Assembly (NCBI RefSeq): GCF_900182655.1
Contig: NZ_FXTC01000010.1
Location: 1 to 64,000 of the forward strand
Direction: 5' to 3'
Length of the DNA: 64,000 nt
From: Chryseobacterium rhizoplanae
GTDB lineage: Bacteria; Bacteroidota; Bacteroidia; Flavobacteriales; Weeksellaceae
Notes under the pieces: model-generated
What the model saw: the letters and a program-made list of their open reading frames with translations, nothing else
What the model was told of the DNA's origin: nothing
Database searches by the model: none
Position numbers and translations under genes: made by a program
Shown here: positions 8,774-17,362 of the stretch, one piece after another
Numbering within the stretch: position 1 is the first letter of the stretch
Layout of the letters: each line of letters opens with the position of its first letter

Positions 8774-9060
8774 CCATTGATACGCAGAGAGAATACTTTA
8801 AGATGTCAAAATTAGAGGCTTTGTTCATAGAATGTTTATTCAAAAACTTTTAATACTGTTTAAAAACATGACAAAATAAAGAGATGATTTAGGATAGATT
8901 TAGGAATGGAGCTTTCTGAATCAAAATAACGATTGTGGATAAAATGTTAATAACTTGTGGAAAAGTGGATAACTAATCATGAATCAGTTTTTACAATTAG
9001 CGTATGCAATTGTTTTACTCTTTCTATTTTCAAAAAGAATATAATATTTGTTAAAATTTA

Positions 9061-9077
9061 TTTAGAATAATTCAAAT
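9061..9077 (+). promoter_or_regulatory. Possible Fur operator upstream of the siderophore receptor
   Basis: TTTAGAATAATTCAAAT is an imperfect palindrome around GAAT-A-ATTC and is preceded by ATTTA. It resembles Fur-type operators and sits about 30 nt upstream of the TTATTTTG box. Iron control of a siderophore receptor would be expected, but the site is called by eye only. Confidence 0.35.
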
Positions 9078-9151
9078 TAATATTGTGAGAGAATTTGCTA
9101 TTCCGTTATTTTGCACCTTTATTTATAATTATTTTAAATAAGGCTGAAAAA

Positions 9152-11623
9152 ATGATACAATCAAATGAATATATGCTCTCATCAGGGCATATGAATCATT
9201 CCGGAACTATTCCTCAGAATGATATACCTACCCATCACAACATACAATGGTCTAAGCAGCTGCTCATCCTTTTCTTTTCGTTTCTGAGCTTTGTAACTCT
9301 ATATGCACAGGATTTACATGGGGGAATAACCGGGAAAGTGAGTATGGTAGACGGACAGCCTCTGAGGGCAATATCAGTCTCATTACTTGAAACAGATCGA
9401 CAAACCCTTACAGATGATGAAGGGAATTATCATTTTGAAAATCTTAATGCGGGTTCTTATACCCTAAAATTACAAATTCTGGGAAGTAAGGAAATCCGTC
9501 TTCCTGTGGAGGTTAAAACAGGGGAAGACACAAAATTGGACTATCAGCTTACCAAAGAAAATATTCAGGCGATACAGGAGGTGGTTATCATGAAAAATAC
9601 CAACAGGTTTTCCAAGAAAGAAAGCGGATTTGTAGCAAGATTACCCTTAAAAAATTTAGAAAATCCACAAGTATACAATACGGTGACAAAAGAACTTTTC
9701 CAGGAACAGGTTGCTGTAGATCTGGGAAGTATTTCTAAAAATGTACCGGGAGCAGGAGTGCCCATGATTGCCAATCAGGGAAGAGTAACATTCCGTTCAA
9801 GAGGATTCGAAACAGAGCCTAATGCAAGAAATGGAGTGGCAGGAGCAGCATTCTCAGTGATTGATCCCGTAAACCTTGAACGTATAGAAGCTATTAAAGG
9901 ACCATCCGCTACATTATTCGGGAAAAGTGTAGCCAGCAGCTATGGTGGAGTCTACAACAGGGTAACGAAAAAGCCCTATAATAATTTTGGCGGTGAAGTA
10001 GGCTATGTGGGTGGAAGCTGGAGCTATAACAGGTTAACAGTAGATGTGAATACTCCTGTTAACAAAGATAGAACTGCTCTTTTCCGTCTTAATGCAGCGG
10101 GAACTTTTGAAAAGAGTTTTCAGGACCTTGGTTTTACCAATTCCTTAGCGATTGCACCTAGTTTCTCTTACCAGATCAACGATCGTATGTCGCTTCTTCT
10201 TGATGTGGAATTTAATCAGGCAAAAGGAACATCTGTTGTTCGTTTCAATCCTTATACGGGAAATAACAAAACTCAGTCTATTGCAGATATGAAATTTCCG
10301 TATTATAAAAAATTCTTAGGGGATGATCTGGCGTATGAAACGCAGATGATGAATATCTTTGCCCAGCTGAACTATAAAGTTTCAGAAAACTGGACTTCCC
10401 AGACCATATTATCCCGTGCAAGATCAACCATCAAAGGGTATATTTCTGCAATTAACGGAAAAACAGACTCTACAGCAAGTGCTCAGGTAATGGTGGGAAC
10501 AACTTCATTTATTGCCACAAATATCCAGCAGAATTTCATCGGAGATTTCCATATTGGGAGTTTCAGAAACAGAATGGTGGTAGGATTGGATTATTATAAC
10601 AATTCCAATCATTTCGACCGTTACCATACCAATACCAAAGTATTCAACTTTGTTCACCCTTCAGCGGATTTCAGAGTGAATCAGAATATCATCGATGCCC
10701 TTACGGCAACTTCCGCTTTCAGAAAAGAAAACAATAGCGATAATACCTATGCGGCGTATGTATCGGATGTATTCAATATTACAGACCAGCTTATGGTAAT
10801 GGCTAGTTTGAGGGTAGACAGGTTTCAGTTTAAAGGAGTTTATGATATCACCACAGGGGAAATTAAAGGAGGCTTAAGCAATAGCGGAACCCAGTCAGGT
10901 CCCTATGGACAGACCGCTTTTTCACCTAAGATGGGAATCGTATATGAAATATTGAAAAATAAGGTTTCCTTGTTTGGAAATTATATGAATGGTTTCAATA
11001 ACGTAAGCGGTGTTGATATCAATGGAAATACATTCAGACCGGAATATGCCAATCAGCTGGAATTTGGGGTGAAGGCAGATATTTTCAATCACAGACTGGT
11101 AGGAACCTTAAGCTATTATAACATTCGTGTAGATAATATTTTACGAACCAACCCTGACGATGTCAACTATTCAATACAGGACGGAACACAGCTAAGCAAA
11201 GGAATAGAAGCTGAAATTACTGCCAATCCCTTTGATGGATTCAATATTGTGGCGGGATATGCTTATAACGACAGTAAATATACCAATGCCAATCCTTCTG
11301 TTGACGGTTTAAGACCTGCACTATCAGGCCCAGCCAATATGTATAATTTCTGGATCAGCTACCGGATCTCTGAAGGAAAATTAAAAGGCCTTGGAATAGG
11401 TGGAGGAGGAAATATGGGTTCCTCTTCTTATCAAACCAATACACAAACAGCGAAAGTTATAATCCCATCTTATAAAATGTTTGATCTTGGGATTTTCTAC
11501 GATCAGCCGAAATATAGAGTAGGATTGAAATTCGATAATATAACCAATGAAAAAGCATGGTCTGTACGTCTGACACCACAGGCTCCGGCACGTTTTCTTG
11601 GAAGTGTTTCTTTAAAGTTTTAA
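9152..11623 (+). CDS. TonB-dependent siderophore receptor
   Basis: This outer-membrane receptor has a signal-like hydrophobic segment ending LYAQ. A carboxypeptidase-regulatory-like beta-sandwich follows (GKVSMVDGQPLRAISVSLLE and on, about 80 residues), then a plug domain with RFRSRGF-type and RIEAIKGPSATLFG motifs, then a 22-strand-type barrel ending in the aromatic SVSLKF. The plug and the GGVYNRVTKKP motif are those of the FhuA/FpvA siderophore group, so it probably imports a ferric siderophore with TonB energy. The start is uncertain: 9152 gives an unusually long n-region before the signal helix, and in-frame ATGs at 9173 and 9191 are alternatives. A possible Fur site lies upstream. Confidence 0.9.
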   Translation: MIQSNEYMLSSGHMNHSGTIPQNDIPTHHNIQWSKQLLILFFSFLSFVTLYAQDLHGGITGKVSMVDGQPLRAISVSLLETDRQTLTDDEGNYHFENLNAGSYTLKLQILGSKEIRLPVEVKTGEDTKLDYQLTKENIQAIQEVVIMKNTNRFSKKESGFVARLPLKNLENPQVYNTVTKELFQEQVAVDLGSISKNVPGAGVPMIANQGRVTFRSRGFETEPNARNGVAGAAFSVIDPVNLERIEAIKGPSATLFGKSVASSYGGVYNRVTKKPYNNFGGEVGYVGGSWSYNRLTVDVNTPVNKDRTALFRLNAAGTFEKSFQDLGFTNSLAIAPSFSYQINDRMSLLLDVEFNQAKGTSVVRFNPYTGNNKTQSIADMKFPYYKKFLGDDLAYETQMMNIFAQLNYKVSENWTSQTILSRARSTIKGYISAINGKTDSTASAQVMVGTTSFIATNIQQNFIGDFHIGSFRNRMVVGLDYYNNSNHFDRYHTNTKVFNFVHPSADFRVNQNIIDALTATSAFRKENNSDNTYAAYVSDVFNITDQLMVMASLRVDRFQFKGVYDITTGEIKGGLSNSGTQSGPYGQTAFSPKMGIVYEILKNKVSLFGNYMNGFNNVSGVDINGNTFRPEYANQLEFGVKADIFNHRLVGTLSYYNIRVDNILRTNPDDVNYSIQDGTQLSKGIEAEITANPFDGFNIVAGYAYNDSKYTNANPSVDGLRPALSGPANMYNFWISYRISEGKLKGLGIGGGGNMGSSSYQTNTQTAKVIIPSYKMFDLGIFYDQPKYRVGLKFDNITNEKAWSVRLTPQAPARFLGSVSLKF

Positions 11624-11639
11624 ATAATTATTATAATTG

Positions 11640-11671
11640 AAAAAATCCCGGACTGATGTTCGGGATTTTTA
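11640..11671. terminator. Bidirectional terminator between convergent genes
   Basis: AAAAATCCCG (11641-11650) and CGGGATTTTT (11661-11670) form a 10-bp stem with a 10-nt loop and flanking A and T tracts. Confidence 0.85.
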
Positions 11672-11692
11672 TTTTTTATGATTAAGATAAGA

Positions 11693-12427
11693 TCAGTTGA
11701 TCCAAAGGCAGTAATTATTCCGGTAACGTATTTTTCCATAGGAATTCCCCTGAAAAGTTCCGGGAGTATTGTCATTCCAGTCCTGTCGGATTACATACAG
11801 CCCCGCAAGAGTTGGCTTAAATACAGCTTGATGGTTTTCATCAATAGAAATGTTTTTCTCCCAGTTTTCGGGGTTAAATATCCTGATGGCAGTTCCTTTT
11901 TCAACAGGTTTCATGTTCCTGTACGGAGAAATAGTATAAATGCCGTTTTTTTCCTTAAGAATAATATCCATGAACTGGACAGGTAATATCAATTCCGAAG
12001 GTTTCCCGACATGATAAGCACTACACATAAAATCAATTGGTCTTACATTTTCAGCAGGATTTTTAGAACGAAGAAGAACAGGCTGCTGATCGTTCATTCC
12101 TAAAATCCGGTAAGTTCCCTCCTGATCTGGGGTGAAAGTTCCTTCCCAATAGTCTCCCTTCATTTGTAATTCAAACTTTGATTTTTCTCCTTTGGCATTC
12201 AGGATAAAGAATTGGAAATTTTTGATTTCATGAAATTCTGGTCCAGTGGTCCGGTGGCACTCGCTAAGATCATCAATAAAACCATAAAAAACCTGAACCT
12301 TTACAGGATCTTTTAATTTTCCCGATCCGTGAATTTCCATCCAGTAGGCACTGGCTTTCGCCAATTGCGGAAATAGAAAAAGCGTTGAAAATAATAGCAA
12401 TGAGAATACTGTCCTGAATGTATACAT
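11693..12427 (-). CDS. Secreted DUF4198-like protein
   Basis: The 244-residue protein has a signal peptide, MYTFRTVFSLLLFSTLFLF, ending LAKASA. The mature part looks like two beta-sandwich modules: YWMEIHGSGKLKDPVKVQVF, GDYWEGTFTPDQEGTYRILG, then FKPTLAGLYVIRQDW. This G-x-Y/F-x-F-T-P-x-x-x-G-T-Y layout is like DUF4198 periplasmic proteins often found near metal-uptake genes. It converges with the siderophore receptor, which fits a part in iron or metal handling, but nothing proves it. The start at 12427 is chosen for the signal peptide; the frame extends to 12514. Confidence 0.6.
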   Translation of the reverse strand: MYTFRTVFSLLLFSTLFLFPQLAKASAYWMEIHGSGKLKDPVKVQVFYGFIDDLSECHRTTGPEFHEIKNFQFFILNAKGEKSKFELQMKGDYWEGTFTPDQEGTYRILGMNDQQPVLLRSKNPAENVRPIDFMCSAYHVGKPSELILPVQFMDIILKEKNGIYTISPYRNMKPVEKGTAIRIFNPENWEKNISIDENHQAVFKPTLAGLYVIRQDWNDNTPGTFQGNSYGKIRYRNNYCLWIN

Positions 12428-12543
12428 ATTGAAAAGTCCTGTTTGAATAAGCGAATTTAGTGAAAAAGGAAATAAACAAATTTTTAGATTCAATAGTTTT
12501 CTCGTCATGAGCATTTGAAAAATGTTTTACAGAGAATAGTAAA

Positions 12544-12572
12544 TTGCCACAGTATGCAAAATACTGTGGCAA
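12544..12572 (-). terminator. Terminator of the 12604 gene
   Basis: A perfect 12-bp stem (12544-12555 with 12561-12572) has a 5-nt loop. The minus-strand tail is only weakly T-rich. Confidence 0.55.
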
Positions 12573-12603
12573 TCTGGTTTTATGGACTGGTTTTATTTAT
12601 ATT

Positions 12604-13020
12604 TTAATTTTGCCCTGTTTTACACATGGCATCCCATGTCGTCCAAAAGTGGGCATTGATAGCGCCGATAGGAGGATTGGTGCTGTCGGCAACAATACCT
12701 ACCATTGATGCACAGTTAGAATTACAGCCTATTTCATTATGGCTTCCGTTCTGAGGAGGAATCTGGCGCCATGTACCGGTAGATCCGCTTAGCAATTCTA
12801 CTTTAATCTCAAAGATCCCTGAAAGATTGGGAGTCTGAATTTGTTTGGTCGGATTTTCACTGGAAATCGTATCGCTCCAGTTTCCCTGTGAGAATGTTAC
12901 GCGCCATGTAGATATCATTCTGGCGGTGTCGTTTTGAGGTGAAAGGTATACCCAAAACTGTGCTCCGTTTCCAAGTACGAGTTGACCTGAAGAATTTGCA
13001 TTTACACTTGTTGATGTCAT
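12604..13020 (-). CDS. Hypothetical small beta-rich protein, 138 residues
   Basis: I do not recognise this family. The protein begins MTSTSVNANSSGQLVLGNGA without a signal peptide. It has Ser/Thr/Asn-rich strands with FWVYLSPQND, WRVTFSQGNWSD and FEIKVELLSG, and ends with a conserved-looking Cys/Trp block (EIGCNSNCASMVG, AHFWTTWDAMCK). Three cysteines close to the C-terminus in a protein with no export signal are unusual. It has its own terminator and is monocistronic between the DUF4198-like gene and tRNA-Ser. It could be a structural or lectin-like protein; no function is proposed. Confidence 0.6.
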   Translation of the reverse strand: MTSTSVNANSSGQLVLGNGAQFWVYLSPQNDTARMISTWRVTFSQGNWSDTISSENPTKQIQTPNLSGIFEIKVELLSGSTGTWRQIPPQNGSHNEIGCNSNCASMVGIVADSTNPPIGAINAHFWTTWDAMCKTGQN

Positions 13021-13171
13021 ATTGATTTGGATTTTAGTTGATTAGATTGTAATTCAAAGTAACGAAGAACAGAAATGATATTGTATAGTATAAATTACCA
13101 ATTATGTTTTTGAGTATAAATACTTATGGAATAGAGAATTGAATATAAATCAGGAATTTTAACCAAAAAAT

Positions 13172-13198
13172 AAGCCTGTGCTTCATTAGCACAGGCTT
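13172..13198 (-). terminator. Terminator of tRNA-Ser
   Basis: AAGCCTGTGCT (13172-13182) pairs with AGCACAGGCTT (13188-13198) around a 5-nt loop. A/T tracts lie on both sides, so it can end the minus-strand tRNA transcript. Confidence 0.8.
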
Positions 13199-13210
13199 TA
13201 ATTTTTTTTG

Positions 13211-13297
13211 CAGAGAGGAAGGGATTCGAACCCTCGATACAGTTACCCGTATACTACCTTTCCAGGGTAGCTCCTTCAACCACTCGGACACCTCTCT
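13211..13297 (-). tRNA. tRNA-Ser (GGA anticodon)
   Basis: The minus strand folds as an 87-nt class II tRNA. The acceptor stem AGAGAGG pairs with CCTCTCT and the discriminator is G. The anticodon stem CTACC/GGTAG holds the loop CTGGAAA, so the anticodon is GGA (serine UCC/UCU). There is a long variable arm (TATACGGGTAACTGTA) and a T arm GAGGGTTCGAATCCCTT. The 3' CCA is not encoded. Confidence 0.95.
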
Positions 13298-13352
13298 TTT
13301 TGAGATTGCAAAAATAGTGTAATTTCTTTAATATCCAAATTATTCTTGCAAT

Positions 13353-14369
13353 TTAATCCGTAATTTCTCCACAAAGGCTTCTGGTGAAATTATCAGCAAA
13401 GCTTCCGGTGTAGCTTGGATTATCAATAAGGTGCATTGCTTTGGTAATAGCTGTTTCCGCAGTCATGTCCCTTCCGCTGATGGCACCGATTCTGGAGAAA
13501 ATATTACTGTTTTCATACTTTCCGAATGAGATACCTCCTGATATACACTGGCTTACCACTACGATTTCCGTTCCGTTATTTCTGATTTCCTGAAGTGTTT
13601 CCTGGGTTTTTGCACTGCTGAAAATGGTTCCGGAACCAAATACCTGAAGAATAAGCACCTTCATTTTAGGAATTTCCCTGAAATGACTTAAGTGCATTCC
13701 CGGAAAAATCCTCCAGAATAAAATATCTTCGGAAATATGTTCATCTACATGGAATTCTACTTCAGGCTCACAACGGAACAGGTTATCTTTAAGAATATTC
13801 AAATGAACTCCGGACTGACCCAGAATAGGATAATTCGGACTTGCATACGCATCAAAATACTCGGCAGAATATTTCAACGTTCTGTTTCCTCTTAATAGCT
13901 TGTACTCAAAATAAATGGCAACCTCCTGAATGACCGCTTCATCATTTTCATAAAGGCTGGCATAATAAAGGCTGGTCAGAAGATTTTCCTTGGCATCTGT
14001 CCTCAGGTCACCAATCGGAAGCTGAGAACCGGTCATGATGACGGGTTTTCTTAATCCTTTTAACATGAAGCTTAATGCTGATGCCGTATAAGACATAGTA
14101 TCTGTCCCGTGAAGAATCAGGAATCCGTCGTAGTCATTATAGTTTTTAAGAATATAATTGGCGATAATCCTCCATTCTTCAGGTCCCATATCCGATGAAT
14201 CCAGTGGTTTGGCGAAAGGGTGGACAAAGACTTCACATTCCATAAGCCTCATTTCAGGCATCTTTTCAAATATATTACCAAAATCAAAGGCACGGAGACT
14301 TCCGGTTTCATAATCTTTTTCCATCCCGATGGTTCCACCGGTATAGATGAGCAGGACTTTTCGCTTCAT
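13353..14369 (-). CDS. ansA: Type I L-asparaginase
   Basis: The 338-residue cytosolic enzyme hydrolyses asparagine to aspartate and ammonia. The first catalytic threonine lies in LLIYTGGTIGM (about residues 6-16). The second is in ILHGTDTMSYTASALSF (about residues 85-101), which carries the Thr-Asp pair, followed by the conserved lysine in RTDAKENLL. The absence of a signal peptide and the length agree with the type I cytoplasmic form. A TAATTTTG box lies about 47 nt upstream on the minus strand (14416-14423). It diverges from trmH. Confidence 0.92.
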   Translation of the reverse strand: MKRKVLLIYTGGTIGMEKDYETGSLRAFDFGNIFEKMPEMRLMECEVFVHPFAKPLDSSDMGPEEWRIIANYILKNYNDYDGFLILHGTDTMSYTASALSFMLKGLRKPVIMTGSQLPIGDLRTDAKENLLTSLYYASLYENDEAVIQEVAIYFEYKLLRGNRTLKYSAEYFDAYASPNYPILGQSGVHLNILKDNLFRCEPEVEFHVDEHISEDILFWRIFPGMHLSHFREIPKMKVLILQVFGSGTIFSSAKTQETLQEIRNNGTEIVVVSQCISGGISFGKYENSNIFSRIGAISGRDMTAETAITKAMHLIDNPSYTGSFADNFTRSLCGEITD

Positions 14370-14530
14370 GTACTATTTTTAATTAAGAATTGGAGCCCGA
14401 TTAGGGTTCATAGGTCAAAATTACGTTAATTTGCAAAGATTTGAAAATGAATGAAACGCTTAGATCGAAATTTTATAAAAATAAGATGGTAATTACAGGC
14501 GTTATATTAGGCTATTGAAAAAATAACTAA

Positions 14531-15211
14531 ATGCAGATGAGTGATTTAGCACAGACTTATGAATATTTAAAACAGTTTTTAACTGAAGAAAGGCTGGCAA
14601 AAATTGAACATTTCTCGCAGGAAAGTTCAGACTTTGTGCTTCCGGTTGTAGAAGATGTCTATCAGTTTAGAAATGCAGCAGCAATTGTACGCTCTGTGGA
14701 GGCTTGCGGCTTTCATAAGGTGGTGGCTTTACAGGAAGAATATAGTTTTGAACCTAATCTTCGGGTAACAAAAGGCGCAGATACCTGGGTTGAGGTAGAA
14801 AAGCTTCCGCGGAATATGGAGTCCTTTCAGAGTATTAAAGACAGAGGATATAAAATTGTGGTGGTTTCATTGGAAAATAATGCTAAAATGCTGCCTGAAT
14901 ATGAAATCACGGAGCCGATTGCATTGGTTTTCGGAACCGAAATGGAAGGGGTGTCTCAGGAAATTTTAGACTTTGCAGATGAGACACTGGCAATTCCAAT
15001 GTATGGTTTTACAAGAAGCTTTAATGTTTCGGTAGCAGCTTCAATCTGTATGTATGAATTGAAACAAAAGCTTATAAAATCTGATATTGATTATAAACTG
15101 GATGAAGAAAAACTTTTAAGGATGAAAATTCTCTGGACCGTAAATTCGATCAGAAGCGGACAGCAGATTTTTGAGAAATATCTGAGAGAAAACAATATTG
15201 ACTGGAAATAG
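14531..15211 (+). CDS. trmH: tRNA (guanosine-2'-O-)-methyltransferase, TrmH family
   Basis: The 226-residue SpoU/TrmH-class enzyme transfers a methyl group from SAM to a ribose 2'-OH, in TrmH at G18 of tRNA. The trefoil-knot motifs are present: motif 1 with FRNAAAIVRSVEACG (the catalytic Arg), motif 2 ALVFGTEMEGVS, and motif 3 IPMYGFTRSFNVSVAASICMY. The N-terminal YLKQFLTEERLAKIE and the C-terminal basic helix match TrmH more than TrmL or RlmB. Two ATGs, 14531 and 14537, are both possible starts. It shares a terminator with the convergent rsmE group. Confidence 0.85.
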   Translation: MQMSDLAQTYEYLKQFLTEERLAKIEHFSQESSDFVLPVVEDVYQFRNAAAIVRSVEACGFHKVVALQEEYSFEPNLRVTKGADTWVEVEKLPRNMESFQSIKDRGYKIVVVSLENNAKMLPEYEITEPIALVFGTEMEGVSQEILDFADETLAIPMYGFTRSFNVSVAASICMYELKQKLIKSDIDYKLDEEKLLRMKILWTVNSIRSGQQIFEKYLRENNIDWK

Positions 15212-15221
15212 AATCAGAGAG

Positions 15222-15252
15222 AAAAAGAGAAGGTGCTGAACCTTCTCTTTTT
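15222..15252. terminator. Bidirectional terminator between trmH and rsmE
   Basis: A perfect 13-bp stem (15222-15234 with 15240-15252) has a 5-nt loop and T/A tracts. Confidence 0.9.
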
Positions 15253-15257
15253 GTTAT

Positions 15258-15953
15258 CTATATCATGTTATAATAATTCCATGCGGCTACAAAAACCCCT
15301 GCAGTTTCCGTTCTGAGCCTTTGATTTCCGAGAGAGACAGCCTTTACTTTATTCTCTGCCAGAAATGCAATTTCCTTTTCAGAAAAATCACCTTCAGGGC
15401 CTATTAAAAAGGTAAGCTGTTTCAGTTGAGGAATATTTTTAAGATCAATTCTTTCCAGATTCTCATGACAGTGTGCTACAAAAGTATGTTCCGGATCAGT
15501 ATTTTTCAGGAAGTCCATTAGTTTTACAGCATCATTGATGACCGGAAAATGAAATCTCAGACTTTGTTTCGATGCCGCTACAGCCTGCTTCCTGATTTTA
15601 TCAATATTAATATTTTTACGTTCCGTTTTCTCAGTTACGATAATACTGATCTCCGAAATGCCCATTTCTACAGCTTTCTCCACAAAAAACTCAATCCTGT
15701 CAATATTCTTGGTGGGAGCAATCGCAATATGAAGTTTAGGAGTGAATTCCGGTAGACTTTCTTTGGTCTCAGAAACATCAATACCTGCCTTTTTACCTTC
15801 TATAAAAAGTTTTCCGGAAGCAAGTTTCCCTTTTCCATCCGTCACATGAATATCTTCACCATCTCTCATACGTAGCACTTTCACAATATGCTGCTGTTCT
15901 TCGTCATGGATGGTGACCTGCTGATCTGTTATTTCTCCGTAAAATAGTTTCAT
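15258..15953 (-). CDS. rsmE: 16S rRNA (uracil(1498)-N(3))-methyltransferase
   Basis: The 231-residue SPOUT enzyme methylates U1498 of 16S rRNA. It has an N-terminal PUA-like domain (QHIVKVLRMRDGEDIHVTDGKG) and the C-terminal knot with LTFLIGPEGDFSEKE and VSLGNQRLRTETA, which are diagnostic of RsmE. The start codon overlaps the stop codon of the preceding gene by 4 bp (ATGA, 15950-15953). It is therefore the third gene of a translationally coupled group with tsaD. Confidence 0.95.
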   Translation of the reverse strand: MKLFYGEITDQQVTIHDEEQQHIVKVLRMRDGEDIHVTDGKGKLASGKLFIEGKKAGIDVSETKESLPEFTPKLHIAIAPTKNIDRIEFFVEKAVEMGISEISIIVTEKTERKNINIDKIRKQAVAASKQSLRFHFPVINDAVKLMDFLKNTDPEHTFVAHCHENLERIDLKNIPQLKQLTFLIGPEGDFSEKEIAFLAENKVKAVSLGNQRLRTETAGVFVAAWNYYNMI

Positions 15954-16345
15954 ATATCCTGAGTTAAAAATGCAACTCCTGTTTTTATAGTTGTGTAGAT
16001 GTCTGTATCACATTCACGGTAAGAACACATGTATATTTCTTCAATCCAGATATTGTTAATAAAAATCAGATTTAAATATTCCTGCTTTCTCAAATTATTT
16101 TTGATCGATAAATAGTCTCCTTCTTTTGGAGTATAAGGAAAACTGAAAAGATGCTCGGAATTTATTTTTTTTATAATTTCCTCTTTTATATCCTGGATAT
16201 ATCCTGTCTCGGAACTTGATGGAAAGTAATCTAAGGCATTTTCTGCATCTTCATTTTTTCCTGTAACCGTTTCTAATACCCAATAATATTTTGAATTCTT
16301 TTTAGAATGCGTGCCCAGTACTTTTTCTTCTAAGAGTATTTTCAT
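15950..16345 (-). CDS. Hypothetical protein between tsaD and rsmE
   Basis: The 131-residue soluble protein starts MKILLEEKVLGTHSKKNSKYYW and carries no signal peptide or membrane helix. The middle is charged and the end is beta-rich (LNLIFINNIWIEEIYMCSY, IYTTIKTGVAFLTQ). I do not recognise its family. It overlaps tsaD upstream and rsmE downstream by 4 bp each, so it is certainly translated from the same message. A link to tRNA or rRNA modification is suggested only by this placement. Confidence 0.75.
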   Translation of the reverse strand: MKILLEEKVLGTHSKKNSKYYWVLETVTGKNEDAENALDYFPSSSETGYIQDIKEEIIKKINSEHLFSFPYTPKEGDYLSIKNNLRKQEYLNLIFINNIWIEEIYMCSYRECDTDIYTTIKTGVAFLTQDI

Positions 16346-17358
16346 AAATCGTATTTTGCTGTTGCCGAGGTTCTTAAATCTGTAAATTCACCTCTCTCAA
16401 ACTTCAGTTTTGCTACCATGGCAATCATCGCTGCATTATCTGTGGTATATTCAAACTTAGGAATGAAAATACTCCAGCCCAGCTTTTCTTTGTTGTCTTC
16501 CATTGCTTTTCTCAGTGCAGAATTGGCAGATACACCACCTGCAATAGCAACTTTATTGACATTCAGATCCTGAGCTGCCTTTTCAAGTTTATTCATCAGG
16601 ATTTCAATGATGGATTTCTGTACAGATGCACATAGATCATTTAGGTTTTCCTTGATGAAATCCGGATTTTTTCTGACTTCTTTCTGGATGAAATACAGTA
16701 CCGAAGTTTTAATGCCGCTGAAAGAATAATCATAATTTTCCAGCTTCGGTTTGTTGAATTTAAATGCATCAGGATTCCCTTCTCTGGCAAGTCTGTCAAT
16801 GATAGGTCCGGCAGGGTAGTCAAGGTCAAAAATCTTTCCGATTTTATCAAAAGCTTCTCCTGCGGCATCATCAATGGTTTTTCCGATAATTTCCATATCG
16901 AAATAGTCTTTTACCAGTACAATCATGGTGTGTCCGCCACTTACCGTAAGACATAAGAATGGAAAAGTAGGCGGCACAGGATTTGCATCTTCGATAAAAT
17001 GGGCCAGAATGTGGGCTTGGAGGTGATTTACTTCAATTAAGGGTACGTTCAGGCTCATAGCCAAAGACTTAGCAAATGATGTTCCTACAAGAAGAGATCC
17101 TAAAAGTCCCGGTCCGCGAGTAAATCCTATAGCAGAGATAGCATTTTGTTGTATATTTGCTTTAGAAAAAGATTTTTCAACAACGGGGATAATATTTTGC
17201 TGATGGGCCCGTGAAGCCAATTCAGGGACAACACCACCATATTCTTTATGGATGGCCTGGTTTGCGGCAATGTTTGAAAGAATAGAATTTCCCTTGATGA
17301 TAGCTGCTGAGGTGTCGTCGCAGGACGATTCAATACCTAAAATTATAGAGTCGCTCAT
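16342..17358 (-). CDS. tsaD: tRNA N6-adenosine threonylcarbamoyltransferase
   Basis: TsaD transfers threonylcarbamoyl to A37 of ANN-decoding tRNAs, working with TsaB, TsaE and TsaC. The 338-residue protein shows the ASKHA start IILGIESSCDDTSAA. It has the metal-binding H-x3-H at His112 and His116 in NHLQAHILAH, the nucleotide motif LTVSGGHTMIVL, and VAIAGGVSANSALR near residue 273. The start codon lies only 4 bp from the divergent tamB-like start. A TAACTTTG box sits 8 nt upstream of the ATG, inside the tamB coding region. Confidence 0.96.
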   Translation of the reverse strand: MSDSIILGIESSCDDTSAAIIKGNSILSNIAANQAIHKEYGGVVPELASRAHQQNIIPVVEKSFSKANIQQNAISAIGFTRGPGLLGSLLVGTSFAKSLAMSLNVPLIEVNHLQAHILAHFIEDANPVPPTFPFLCLTVSGGHTMIVLVKDYFDMEIIGKTIDDAAGEAFDKIGKIFDLDYPAGPIIDRLAREGNPDAFKFNKPKLENYDYSFSGIKTSVLYFIQKEVRKNPDFIKENLNDLCASVQKSIIEILMNKLEKAAQDLNVNKVAIAGGVSANSALRKAMEDNKEKLGWSIFIPKFEYTTDNAAMIAMVAKLKFERGEFTDLRTSATAKYDL

Positions 17359-17362
17359 AATA

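Larger units (their letters stand above)
8715..9151. other. 437-bp divergent regulatory region
   Basis: It carries the minus-strand promoter boxes of the DUF2490 gene, the possible Fur site at 9061-9077 and a near-consensus plus-strand box TTATTTTG at 9106-9113. No gene is seen in it. Confidence 0.5.

Noticed and set aside
17252..17362. Upstream extension of the tamB-like frame
   Set aside because: It is antisense to tsaD codons; the ATG at 17363 gives the natural charged N-terminus before the membrane helix.
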